A stretch of 64,000 nucleotides of DNA, from IMG/VR virus record IMGVR_UViG_3300005289_000016, positions 124,001-188,000 of that record; one strand, 5' to 3'. This stretch comes from a virus. Below are positions 24,159 to 32,307 of this stretch, piece by piece. Made by a program: the position numbers and the translations under genes. Numbering within the stretch: position 1 is the stretch's first letter; each line of letters begins with the position of its first letter. The notes under the pieces are model-generated. The model ran no database searches and was not told the origin of the DNA. It was given only the letters and a program-made list of their open reading frames with translations.

Positions 24159-25073
24159 ATGCCGCCCAGCCTCGACACACTGAAAACGAAACTCGCAGGC
24201 TTGCTGTCTGCCATTGCCTTGCGTGTGGACAGCAAACTGGATAAGACCGCTGCGTCTGTAAGTGCCGCACGTCTCACCAATCCCTTCACCCTCAGCCTGA
24301 CCAACGATGTACTCGGTTCTGCCAGCATCCATGGTGGAACTAACGTCGGTATCGCTGTAACCCTGCCGAACATTTCTTCGGCTGGAGTGTATCCAAAGGT
24401 CACCATCAACGCCAAGGGCCAAGTGATCGACGGTGAGTTGCTGATCGCCGCAGACATCCCTACGCTCGACGCTGCGAAGATCGGGACCGGTGCCTTTGAT
24501 ACCGCGCGCATTCCTGCGCTTGACGCCTCTAAGGTCACCACAGGCGTCTTCAACGCTGCACGTATCCCACTGCCTGCCCGTCTGGCCACTGCGCGTTCCA
24601 TCTCCCTGACAGGTGATGGCTCGTGGACTGTAAACTTCGACGGTAACGCCAACGTCACAGCGGCATTCACCTTGAGTGCATCGGGAGTTGCTGCTGGTAC
24701 ATACGGCGGAGCTACTCAGATCCCTCAGGTGACCGTGGATGCTAAAGGGCGTATCACTGGCGTCACGCTGATCGACATCAAAGCTCAGACCGCCATTGCA
24801 GTCAACGAGTACGTAACCGTGGCAGTCGATGGGGTTAAGCAATACGACTTGCAGACCCTGCTGGGTGCTGGCCATGCTGCCTTCGACAAGAAGACGGCCG
24901 AGATCTCGGTACGGGCTAAAGAGACCAACGGCGCTTCGCCAATGTTCAACGCTTACGCGAATGCTGAAGCCCTGATCAGTTACGGCATCAAGGACGAGCG
25001 CTACGTGATGATCGCCAACCAATCCGGCGGGGCTATCGACCTCTACGTCAAAGTCCTCGTGCACCCACTGTAA
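24159..25073 (+). CDS. Tail-fibre-like protein, 304 aa
   Basis: The first 40 residues (LKTKLAGLLSAIALRVDSKLD) match the N-termini of two other fibre proteins at 47643 and 48826 in pattern. Residues about 80-120 and 185-210 carry short fibre repeats. Examples are YPKVTINAKGQVIDG, PQVTVDAKGRITGV, and 'LDAAKIGTGAFDTARIPALDASKVTTG', a type common in phage side and tail fibres that form trimeric beta-structures. The C-terminus ends in a strand-rich domain. Likely virion surface or receptor-binding. AAGGTAG precedes the start. Confidence 0.85.
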   Translation: MPPSLDTLKTKLAGLLSAIALRVDSKLDKTAASVSAARLTNPFTLSLTNDVLGSASIHGGTNVGIAVTLPNISSAGVYPKVTINAKGQVIDGELLIAADIPTLDAAKIGTGAFDTARIPALDASKVTTGVFNAARIPLPARLATARSISLTGDGSWTVNFDGNANVTAAFTLSASGVAAGTYGGATQIPQVTVDAKGRITGVTLIDIKAQTAIAVNEYVTVAVDGVKQYDLQTLLGAGHAAFDKKTAEISVRAKETNGASPMFNAYANAEALISYGIKDERYVMIANQSGGAIDLYVKVLVHPL

Positions 25074-25083
25074 GGACTGAGTC

Positions 25084-27645
25084 ATGGCCGATATTTCTTT
25101 TGACGTCGCAGAGGGTTACTACCTCTCGCCGTTCACTGCGAATATGATCCTGAGCGGCAACGTTCAGAGTTTGCAGTTCAGCGTCAATGGGGCGCCTCCA
25201 TCCATTTCCAAGTATGTAGCGTACGACCAACTCGTTCCACCGAACCCGTTCATTGCGGTGACGCAGGACGGTAACGGTAACGTGGTGTACGATGGAGGGT
25301 TCCCGAAGTTCTATAACAACGTAGCTCCGATCCAAGGCATCAACGCTTCGATCTCGATGGAGTTCCGAGCGACTTGTACCGGTGTAGCACAGGGCGTCAA
25401 TGCCTACTACTACAACGCGTTCACCAACAAGAATGTGACCATTGCCATTGGTGACAAGTTGGTGTTCGACATGGCTCAGAACAGTGCCGATGCTCGAGTA
25501 GGTCTGGATGCAATCACGGCCAACGATCCGGCCCAATTCCCAGGTCAGTACTCGTTGCGGGATTGGGGTGCTCCCGGTGCGCCGTTGGTCAATGACCAGA
25601 ATGGTATCCGCATTCACCCAGCGCAAGACCTCGGTAACCGAGCAGTCAACCAATGGTACCACCGTGAGTTTGACCTTTCGCCTTGTGCAGGTCAGACGTT
25701 CATTAAGTGGTCGATGGCCTATGAGGGCGAAGTAGCCGGTGACTTCTACACACGGTTCCGTGACATCTACATTTTGGATCGCAATGGCAATATCAAGGCA
25801 ACGCTCTTTAAGGACGTCATAGACCTCCCTAACAGCTCGTCTGCTGAAGCCGGTGCGTCTGGTTACACCAACCTGCAAAAGACGCTGTACGATCCTCGTA
25901 GCCAGCTCACCGCCTCGTTCAAGTACCTGTACAATGCTATTCTCTGGACAGCGAATCCGAAGAAGGTCACAGCAGGTAACCGTAACATCTTGATCTTGGG
26001 CGATGCATTGGCTGCGGCCAACTACTCGGTTAAGGGTACTTCGGCCAACGCATTCAACACCAGTTTCATTCGGTTGTGCGCAGCCGTGGGCTTCACCCCC
26101 ACGTTCAAGGATGTCTCAGATTACACTGGCACCCAGCTAAACTGCACTCCTGCTGAGTTGGATCAGTACGCATGCGTACTGATGATGTCATCTGCATTTT
26201 CTACGTTCGCAGCCATCACTGATTCTGCTGTGCAGGCATTGGCGGCGTATCGTGAGGCGGGGAATGGTCTGATATTCGTCACTGACCACGGGCCAGTACT
26301 CACCAATATCTCCCAAGCCTATCCATTGGCGGCCGGTGCGTTCTTTGCTACGGCCAACAAAGTGATTGTGCAGTTTGGTGCGTACTTCAGCGGTGACTAC
26401 AACCGGACACCTGTGAACGTTGGTTTCCTTCGTTCCACGTACGGTGACCATCCGCTGTATGCAGGCATGACCAATGACGAGTATATCTCGGCGGGTGGTT
26501 CTGAGAGTCGGGTACAGGTGGCTACATTCACCTCATTGACTCCTGGGCAGGTGCAGCCGTTTGCCATTGGTAACGGAAAGACCACCATTCGGGTGGCTGC
26601 TATCTTGAACAGTGGCGAGATCGTCCCGTACAAGATCGAGTACAACGTAGTATCGTTCAAAGTCACCTTCTCTGATGGAACACAGGTCAGGGACAACGGT
26701 CAGCAATTGGACGTAGGTGCCAAGAACCAATCGTTGATTCAAGCGGCTGTGGCCGGTAGCTTGGCTGAGAACGCCGCAGGCATCGTCTACAAGAACGGTA
26801 CACGTGTAGGGACGTTGTCGTACACCCAAGCTGGCGGTTCGGTGCAGACGTGGGATGGTGCCGGAACGGGACCTGTGAAGGTTCAAAACGGAGACACGTT
26901 CAGCGTAGGTCTGACCACACCGTTGACCATGACCAGCACGATCACCATCAAGCGTTTCCAACCCGCGATCAAGGCCAAGCGTGACTTGTCCGAGATCATG
27001 AAGATCCTGCGTGGTTACAAACCTGCATTGACTGATGTCAAGCGTGTCGGCGCGATGATCGCTGAGATCTCCGCGGGCGTTCCTTGGTTGGGTATCAAAC
27101 AGCAGCTCAACATGCCCATCAACTTGAAGCTCTTGGGGGAGTACTTCAACAATGAAGGTCTGGCCTCGTTGGTCTTGCCCAACGCAGCGTCTAAGCCCTA
27201 CACCGTGAATGCTCGTCCGTGGGCAGCATCAGGCACGTTTGCCTTCTGGCAACCGCCAAACCCAATTACCGGTCAGCCGATTGATTTCGGTAACTTGTTG
27301 TTCTCGCCAGTATACGGTTCTGAATCGGTACCTGCGAACTTCAAGTTGGACTATTACGCCAATGTGTTCTTGCCGGCTGGGACCTATCAGGTGTTCAGTC
27401 AGGCAGATGACATCTTCGAGTTCTACATCGATGGGGAGTTGAGGGTCAATGCTCCTGGTCGTGGTCAGACAGCTATCATTACGCTCACTCAGAGCCGCTA
27501 CTATGCTCTGAAGGTGTCCAACATTAACACCCCCGCAAACACTCCGTCGTACTGGACCTTTGCGATGGTCGATACAACCTCAGGGGCTGTCGTGCTGAGG
27601 CCAGAGGCTGGAGTGTGGAAGACTCAAGAATACAGCGCTGGCTAG
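25084..27645 (+). CDS. Large virion structural protein with PA14-like C-terminal domain, 853 aa
   Basis: Three parts are visible. Residues 1-290 are beta-rich, perhaps a carbohydrate-binding jelly roll. Residues about 295-460 look like an alpha/beta domain (NILILGDALAA...CVLMMSSAF...GLIFVTDHG, then DHPLYAGM) of the type seen in ThuA/amidotransferase-like folds, without an obvious catalytic triad. Residues about 750-830 resemble a PA14 domain (LPAGTYQVFSQADDIFEFYI). PA14 domains often bind sugars. It follows the fibre gene by 11 bases, so it is probably a tail or adsorption component. Confidence 0.8.
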   Translation: MADISFDVAEGYYLSPFTANMILSGNVQSLQFSVNGAPPSISKYVAYDQLVPPNPFIAVTQDGNGNVVYDGGFPKFYNNVAPIQGINASISMEFRATCTGVAQGVNAYYYNAFTNKNVTIAIGDKLVFDMAQNSADARVGLDAITANDPAQFPGQYSLRDWGAPGAPLVNDQNGIRIHPAQDLGNRAVNQWYHREFDLSPCAGQTFIKWSMAYEGEVAGDFYTRFRDIYILDRNGNIKATLFKDVIDLPNSSSAEAGASGYTNLQKTLYDPRSQLTASFKYLYNAILWTANPKKVTAGNRNILILGDALAAANYSVKGTSANAFNTSFIRLCAAVGFTPTFKDVSDYTGTQLNCTPAELDQYACVLMMSSAFSTFAAITDSAVQALAAYREAGNGLIFVTDHGPVLTNISQAYPLAAGAFFATANKVIVQFGAYFSGDYNRTPVNVGFLRSTYGDHPLYAGMTNDEYISAGGSESRVQVATFTSLTPGQVQPFAIGNGKTTIRVAAILNSGEIVPYKIEYNVVSFKVTFSDGTQVRDNGQQLDVGAKNQSLIQAAVAGSLAENAAGIVYKNGTRVGTLSYTQAGGSVQTWDGAGTGPVKVQNGDTFSVGLTTPLTMTSTITIKRFQPAIKAKRDLSEIMKILRGYKPALTDVKRVGAMIAEISAGVPWLGIKQQLNMPINLKLLGEYFNNEGLASLVLPNAASKPYTVNARPWAASGTFAFWQPPNPITGQPIDFGNLLFSPVYGSESVPANFKLDYYANVFLPAGTYQVFSQADDIFEFYIDGELRVNAPGRGQTAIITLTQSRYYALKVSNINTPANTPSYWTFAMVDTTSGAVVLRPEAGVWKTQEYSAG

Positions 27646-27656
27646 AGGAGCGCATT

Positions 27657-28094
27657 ATGGACATTGCTTTGCCGCAGTACTCGTCGAGTTTGGACCTTAC
27701 TCCTAAGTTCTCCAACTTCGACACCCGGGAAGTCGGTAAACGTCAGTACCTCATGCTGGCTGACTTCTCGTACAATGATGAAGTCTACGGGTTGATCACT
27801 GCACCCAAGGACTTCGTCACCAACTACGCCTCCTTGGATGCGTTGCGTAACATCGTCTTGTTTCCTGTGTACGCGTTGCTTGCGGACTATGGTGACAAGT
27901 CAGCAACCATCCATGACTGGCTCTACAGTGGCGGCACCATCGTCGTTAACGGCGAGCGTGTTAAGCCTACTCGTGAGCAAGCGGATGAGATCTTCTACCG
28001 TGCTCTGCGCAGTGAAGGGATTGCCCGTTGGCGTGCTGGGATGTTCTACTACGGAGTGCGGGCTTTCGCAGCCAGTCACTTTGAAGCAGCATAA
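27657..28094 (+). CDS. DUF1353 family protein, 145 aa
   Basis: Key features of DUF1353 are present: ITAPKDFVTNYASL, then a hydrophobic region, then ATIHDWLY, then a helix with ADEIFYRALRSEG and GVRAF near the end. The family is common in phages next to tail or lysis genes and its function is unknown. The conserved His-Asp pair could be catalytic or metal-binding. The ATG at 27657 follows AGAGGAG. Confidence 0.85.
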   Translation: MDIALPQYSSSLDLTPKFSNFDTREVGKRQYLMLADFSYNDEVYGLITAPKDFVTNYASLDALRNIVLFPVYALLADYGDKSATIHDWLYSGGTIVVNGERVKPTREQADEIFYRALRSEGIARWRAGMFYYGVRAFAASHFEAA

Positions 28095-28096
28095 GG

Positions 28097-28124
28097 GGAG
28101 GGCTTCGGCCCTCCTTTTATTCCG
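28097..28124 (+). terminator. TTCG-loop terminator followed by TTATTCCG
   Basis: A 7-bp stem GGAGGGC/GCCCTCC with TTCG loop and CTTTT tail merging into TTATTCCG, a variant of the recurring octamer. Confidence 0.85.
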
Positions 28125-28125
28125 A

Positions 28126-28152
28126 TTCGAATTTATTTCAACCCTACATTGT
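28126..28152 (+). promoter_or_regulatory. Putative phage promoter, TACATTAT class
   Basis: ATTCGAATTTATTTCAACCC followed by TACATTGT (28145-28152). The upstream GATTCGAA is shared with the elements at 56787 and 62192, and the TTTATTTCA with that at 17405. It drives the 69-aa gene. Confidence 0.6.
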
Positions 28153-28202
28153 AGCGGTGAGTAAGGAGTTCCTTATTCATTAACCAATGTAGGAGATTCA
28201 CC

Positions 28203-28412
28203 ATGTATACTCTTAAACACATCCGCATGATCGATAACTATGCTGAGCTGGTCAAAGCTGGCCTGTCGAAACTGCATGCTCGTCTGATCACCCGCAAGAT
28301 GGCTACTCGTGTCATCCTGGAAGTCGCTGTCAGTGACGTAGGCGTTCACGTAGAGTTCTATGACACCAGTGTGCATGCCGAGAAGACCTGTGTCTTCCGG
28401 TTTGTGGCTTAA
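28203..28412 (+). CDS. Hypothetical basic protein, 69 aa
   Basis: Not recognised. A helical basic N-terminal half (VKAGLSKLHARLITRKM) and two or three strands after. It has its own putative promoter and terminator, so it is a monocistronic unit inserted among virion genes. This arrangement is typical of early-expressed phage genes. Confidence 0.8.
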   Translation: MYTLKHIRMIDNYAELVKAGLSKLHARLITRKMATRVILEVAVSDVGVHVEFYDTSVHAEKTCVFRFVA

Positions 28413-28414
28413 TA

Positions 28415-28444
28415 GAAAAGGGTAACACCTTTTCTTTTTTTTGT
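28415..28444 (+). terminator. Rho-independent-type terminator
   Basis: A 7-bp stem GAAAAGG/CCTTTTC followed by an unbroken T-run. This is the most classical terminator of the window. Confidence 0.88.
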
Positions 28445-28505
28445 TTTCCACCGTACGTGTATTTTATGTGGCTTCTTCTATCCAGTGCCCTGAAGGTATC
28501 TTTTA

Positions 28506-28757
28506 ATGAACATCACAGCTATTAAAGCGTCCGTCAGTCGTTATGCAGGTCTTGTCCTGCAAGCACTGGGCGGTAAGGTCGACAAGGTCGAGGGCAAACA
28601 ACTCTCCACTGAAGACTACACCACTGAAGAGAAAGACAAGCTCGGTGGCGTCAAATCCATGGCCATGCGTGACCTGCATGTCAGCACCCAACAACCTGAC
28701 AACGCTGTTGGCAATGATGGTGACATCTGGCTGGTCATTCAGCCGCCTCAGCAATAA
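28506..28757 (+). CDS. Small fibre-associated protein, 83 aa
   Basis: The segment GKQLSTEDYTTEEKDKL is a signature found in many phage tail-fibre and base-plate attachment proteins (K-LS-DYT-EEK-KL). It is preceded by a helical region (LVLQALGGKVDKVEG) resembling the N-termini of the fibres here. Likely a virion component or fibre connector. The start follows GAAGGTATC. Confidence 0.75.
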   Translation: MNITAIKASVSRYAGLVLQALGGKVDKVEGKQLSTEDYTTEEKDKLGGVKSMAMRDLHVSTQQPDNAVGNDGDIWLVIQPPQQ

Positions 28758-28769
28758 GCGAGGTGCGCC

Positions 28770-28976
28770 ATGCGTATTAAACAAGGAACGTATCCCGAAT
28801 CCACTGGCATTGCCGTTCGGGTTGAGGGTACTTACCAGAACGTACTCCAAGGTTACAACAAGATCAACGGCGTGTGGGTTCCGTGGGAAATGCCTTCGGA
28901 CAACGGTGACGTCGATCTGAACAGTGCTGTCAGCAACAAAACGCTGGATGGGTTGATTCTCAATCTTCTTGGCTAA
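28770..28976 (+). CDS. Hypothetical small virion-type protein, 68 aa
   Basis: Not recognised. Strand-rich first half, helix at the end (DLNSAVSNKTLDGLILNLLG). It follows the fibre-associated gene closely. Last plus-strand gene before the converging minus-strand block. Confidence 0.72.
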   Translation: MRIKQGTYPESTGIAVRVEGTYQNVLQGYNKINGVWVPWEMPSDNGDVDLNSAVSNKTLDGLILNLLG

Positions 28977-28985
28977 CGGCATAAA

Positions 28986-29010
28986 GAGCAGGGGCCAATG
29001 GCCCCTGCTC
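28986..29010. terminator. Bidirectional hairpin between converging units
   Basis: A 10-11-bp perfect stem (GAGCAGGGGC with GCCCCTGCTC). It lies between the plus-strand stop at 28976 and the minus-strand stop at 29034, so it can serve both. T-runs are absent on either side. Confidence 0.75.
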
Positions 29011-29033
29011 TATCACGCGTCGAACTAAGCCGA

Positions 29034-29582
29034 TTACTCTGCTGGAGGCAGATCGAAACCGGTCAGGTCTTGGTTGCTGTACACGGTGCTCATGCGCTCA
29101 CGGCCGTCCACAGGCTCAACCACAGTCACGGTGATCTGGCCGGTGTACAGGTACGAGCCGTTGATGGCACGCAGGGTCAGTGGAGCGGTTTCGCCGTCGA
29201 CGGTGCCGTCGTCCCAGGTTGGCATTTCGCTCTCGACGATTTCCACGTCGGAAGCAGCCAGACCCAGAGCAGCAACAGCGAATGCCTTCACGTCAGCGAT
29301 GGTCGAATCAACATCCGACTGGAACTCGCCGAGGGTCAGGATGCCTTCGATGGCAGCCAGGGTGTTACGGGTGTAGCGCAGGGTCTGAGAACCCTTGTAG
29401 GTAACACTGCCAGCTTTGGCACTGAAGGTCACCTGGGAGTTGCGAGTGTTGAGGCCTTCCGGGTCAACCCAGGCGGTCACAGCACTGATGTCCACTTCAG
29501 CAGCAGTCAGCGCTTTGCTGTTGGTGGTGTTTGCCAGCAGGAGAATGTTCTCCTGACCAGTTTTTGCTACGTCGATTTGCAT
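29034..29582 (-). CDS. Virion structural-type protein, repeated-module family, 182 aa
   Basis: It carries one copy of the module repeated through the minus-strand block: a helical start, strands ending in NSQVTFSAKAGSVTYKG and LRYTRNTL, then a helix, then LTLRAINGSYLYTGQITV. The ATG at 29582 follows GGAGATC. An earlier in-frame start at 29666 would add 28 residues of poor quality. It is separated from the rest of the block by 126 bases with a terminator, so it may have its own promoter and be expressed at a different level. Confidence 0.78.
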   Translation of the reverse strand: MQIDVAKTGQENILLLANTTNSKALTAAEVDISAVTAWVDPEGLNTRNSQVTFSAKAGSVTYKGSQTLRYTRNTLAAIEGILTLGEFQSDVDSTIADVKAFAVAALGLAASDVEIVESEMPTWDDGTVDGETAPLTLRAINGSYLYTGQITVTVVEPVDGRERMSTVYSNQDLTGFDLPPAE

Positions 29583-29669
29583 GGTGATCTCCAATGCAGG
29601 GGTACGAAAAGAGGTCGATTCTTCCGGCCTCATAGGATACGTCGTAAATAATTCCCGCCCAATCAAGCG

Positions 29670-29696
29670 AAAATAAGGAGGGGCACGTGCCCCTCC
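29670..29696 (-). terminator. Terminator of the minus-strand structural operon
   Basis: On the minus strand, a perfect GGAGGGGC/GCCCCTCC stem with an ACGT loop is followed by TTATTTTCGC. It lies 13 bases after the stop codon of the 511-aa gene. Confidence 0.8.
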
Positions 29697-29708
29697 TCTA
29701 TGGCCGAA

Positions 29709-31244
29709 TTACGGCTTGTAGTTTGTTGCACGAACGTAAAGGCGCTTGTTGTACGTGTAGTCACAGTGCGCTCCCCAGTTCCCGGCAAAGTCGGAAATTG
29801 GGCACATCCGGTTACTGCCTGCGGTACCTGCACCACCGCACGGACCACCTGGGCCTACCGTGGTGAAGAAGCCGAAGTTATCGGTTACTAAGGTATTGAG
29901 GTACCACCCATCACGTTGACCGTAGAGGTTCTTATTGCCGAGAGGGGTCCTGACTGGAACTGGCGTCCCTGATGTCCACAACGGGGTAGCTTGTGGAACC
30001 GTCTTACCGATCTGATACGCACCGTACAGCCCGATCCAACTTGGATTGTCGTGTTGCAGCATCCATTCGTCGGCGATGTTTTTCAGATGGCCTGACTTGA
30101 CGACAGGTCGATTCGTAGGGTCGGTGGTGAAACCTTGGATGTCGAGCCCTTTGACGATACACTCGCCGTAGAGCATCTGATCCGCCGATGACGGCACGGT
30201 CCCTGTCCAGTGGCCAATCTGAATCCAGTAGCCGCCATCCGTAACCATGTCGCAGTACGCTTTGAAGGTCGAGCCATCATCGCCGTAAACGTCGTAGATA
30301 CCGCTAACGCCAGCAACAGCGTTCTTGATACCACCGGTGGTAGGCGGCAAATCCCAACCTAACAGGTCGACTGTAGGGTAGATGTCCCGCATGTCGTAGA
30401 TGTTCTGGAAGTTAAACGTCGAACCTTCCAAGAAGAACCACGATCCAGCTTTTGCCCGCAACGTGAACGACTTGTTGACCTGATCGATCGGCCCGTCTTC
30501 GACATCAGCAGACGTCAGCGCCAAACCGTAGTTCGTGTTGAGCTGAGGAAGCACGTCGTAGATGGTATTCTTGCCAGTCAAGTCTAGCAGGGGTGCCAGC
30601 TTGCTGAACGGTTCACTGATCGGGAAGCGCTGGTAGTAGACGTACATCGACCCAGAGAAACCTGAGAGCGGTGTAGCAGTCACGCGCAGCTTGGTGTTCC
30701 AGTACAGCGGGTTGGTATTGACCTCAGGCAAGCCTGGAATCAACATGGCTGATGTGAAAGCAAACCCGTTCATCTGGTTGATGATCTGGAGCAATGTTGG
30801 CCAAGCAACGAGACGGTAATCTGGAGCCGAGTTATCGATCTCCAGATATTGCAGCCGCACAGTGGAGAGGTTGATGGAGTCGCGTGGACGCACCAAGACC
30901 TGTGTGGTCATCCGACGCAAACTGGTCGGACTTGCAGCGTCTTCAATGAACTGTGCTCGAACGCCGCGCAGGTTGGCCGGATTCTTTTCGATCACCAGGA
31001 ACTGTGTAGTGACTCGCCGCAACGAAGTTGGGTTACGGTAGTCTTCTGTAAACTGTGCACGCACAGATTTCAGGCTCACAGGGTCCCTGGCGATCGTCAG
31101 GATCTGGCCAGTCAGCCTACGGACACCCGTAGGACTTGCAGCATCTTCCAGTGTTTGAAGACGTACGTCTCGCAGCCGAGCCGGCGAATCATCGGGGACC
31201 AGGTATTGAACCCGGACGGACCTCAGGTTAGCGGCATCGGCCAT
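29709..31244 (-). CDS. Virion protein with eight 17-residue repeats and a fibrinogen-like C-terminal domain, 511 aa
   Basis: Residues 6-141 are eight tandem 17-residue units of the form xLRxVRxQxLxxxxxPx, alternating between two subtypes (34-residue super-period). Residues about 145-300 carry the repeated module of this gene block. From about 305, GIYDVYGDDG, STFKAYCDM and DGGYWIQIGHW match the start of fibrinogen-related or intelectin-type domains, with Cys and Trp spaced as there. The rest is Gly/Asn/Trp-rich (to 511). Such domains bind sugars or acetyl groups, so a receptor-binding role is likely. GGAGCC precedes the ATG. Confidence 0.83.
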   Translation of the reverse strand: MADAANLRSVRVQYLVPDDSPARLRDVRLQTLEDAASPTGVRRLTGQILTIARDPVSLKSVRAQFTEDYRNPTSLRRVTTQFLVIEKNPANLRGVRAQFIEDAASPTSLRRMTTQVLVRPRDSINLSTVRLQYLEIDNSAPDYRLVAWPTLLQIINQMNGFAFTSAMLIPGLPEVNTNPLYWNTKLRVTATPLSGFSGSMYVYYQRFPISEPFSKLAPLLDLTGKNTIYDVLPQLNTNYGLALTSADVEDGPIDQVNKSFTLRAKAGSWFFLEGSTFNFQNIYDMRDIYPTVDLLGWDLPPTTGGIKNAVAGVSGIYDVYGDDGSTFKAYCDMVTDGGYWIQIGHWTGTVPSSADQMLYGECIVKGLDIQGFTTDPTNRPVVKSGHLKNIADEWMLQHDNPSWIGLYGAYQIGKTVPQATPLWTSGTPVPVRTPLGNKNLYGQRDGWYLNTLVTDNFGFFTTVGPGGPCGGAGTAGSNRMCPISDFAGNWGAHCDYTYNKRLYVRATNYKP

Positions 31245-31246
31245 GA

Positions 31247-32305
31247 TTAGGCTCCAGTTTTGGAATTGATGAGAACTTCCAGAGCATCAATGGAATCGTT
31301 GGTCCAAGGCTGACCAGCCAGGTCGGTGTTGAAGCAACCCAGACGGTCAGACGCTGCACCGCGGTTGAAGTCCAGTGTCGGAACGGTCAAGGTCTTCTTG
31401 GTGCTGAGGTTGGCACCTTGTTTAACCTGAGCCTGCACGGTTGGAGCGGTACCGGTATCACGGTAAGCAAATACTTCTACCGACACCGCCTTGATGGACA
31501 GTTCAGCAGTAGGCTTCGCGAAGCCCACCGAGGAGACGGTTTCATCTGGCGAGGTGCGGATAGTCGGAGTCAGCTCGGTGTTCGGAGCCAATCCCAGCGT
31601 GTCCAGTACGACGTCAGGGTTGGAGCCGTCAGATACAGTCCACCCAGCCGCCAGTACAGTGCCTGCCACTTTCGCAGACTTGACCTTGACAGGGCCCAGA
31701 CGACCAGCAACGACACCGTCGGTATCGAAGGTATCGACTTCCCAGTAGAAGTCCTGATAGCAGTGGGTTTCAGACGCCACAGCACCGGACAACTGACCGT
31801 AGATCAGGTTGATATCGGTCATGACACTGATGCCAGCAGCCAATGCCACAGTGCGGATCAGGGTCCCGTCAATCCAGACCGTGGCTTGCAGGTTCACGGC
31901 ATCGATCAGGTACTTGATGTACACTTCGTCCGTACTGCGCTGAAGATCGTTCTCCGTTAGCAGGTTGTAGACCGTTGCAAAGCCAACGAAGGTCAGTCGC
32001 AAGATCGGGTCGGCAGTTTTGGTTACAGCGTTGTTAGGCACAACGTAACGGAACCCGCCGTAGATCTTCTTGGTCTTCATCTCGTCCAGCGTGATCTTCG
32101 CAGCCGAGAGGTTGCTGGTCAGGCTGGCGTTGACGCTACCGGTGATGCGCAACCAGTTACGACCATTGACCGCAGCGATCGAGGTGTTCGCAGAGGTCAC
32201 ACCCTGTGCAACACCAGGCAGAACACCCTTGCCCAGAAGCTGGAACGTTGGGTAGCGGGTGCCTGCTGGGAAGTCATCAGCACCCAAGATTTCTCTGATA
32301 GCCAT
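31247..32305 (-). CDS. Virion structural-type protein, 352 aa
   Basis: Beta-rich. The first 200 residues look like a concanavalin/laminin-G-type sandwich. It shares with its upstream neighbour (32308-33894) the C-terminal pattern PWTxxSIxxLxVxI followed by a short basic end, and the segment GRLGPVKVxxxxV, so the two are diverged paralogues. Three bases separate it from the next gene downstream. Confidence 0.78.
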   Translation of the reverse strand: MAIREILGADDFPAGTRYPTFQLLGKGVLPGVAQGVTSANTSIAAVNGRNWLRITGSVNASLTSNLSAAKITLDEMKTKKIYGGFRYVVPNNAVTKTADPILRLTFVGFATVYNLLTENDLQRSTDEVYIKYLIDAVNLQATVWIDGTLIRTVALAAGISVMTDINLIYGQLSGAVASETHCYQDFYWEVDTFDTDGVVAGRLGPVKVKSAKVAGTVLAAGWTVSDGSNPDVVLDTLGLAPNTELTPTIRTSPDETVSSVGFAKPTAELSIKAVSVEVFAYRDTGTAPTVQAQVKQGANLSTKKTLTVPTLDFNRGAASDRLGCFNTDLAGQPWTNDSIDALEVLINSKTGA

Positions 32306-32307
32306 GA

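Noticed and set aside
24105-24250. Short ORF starting in the fibre leader
   Set aside because: Although AAGGT lies upstream, it continues out of frame into the fibre gene and its translation has no structure-like pattern.
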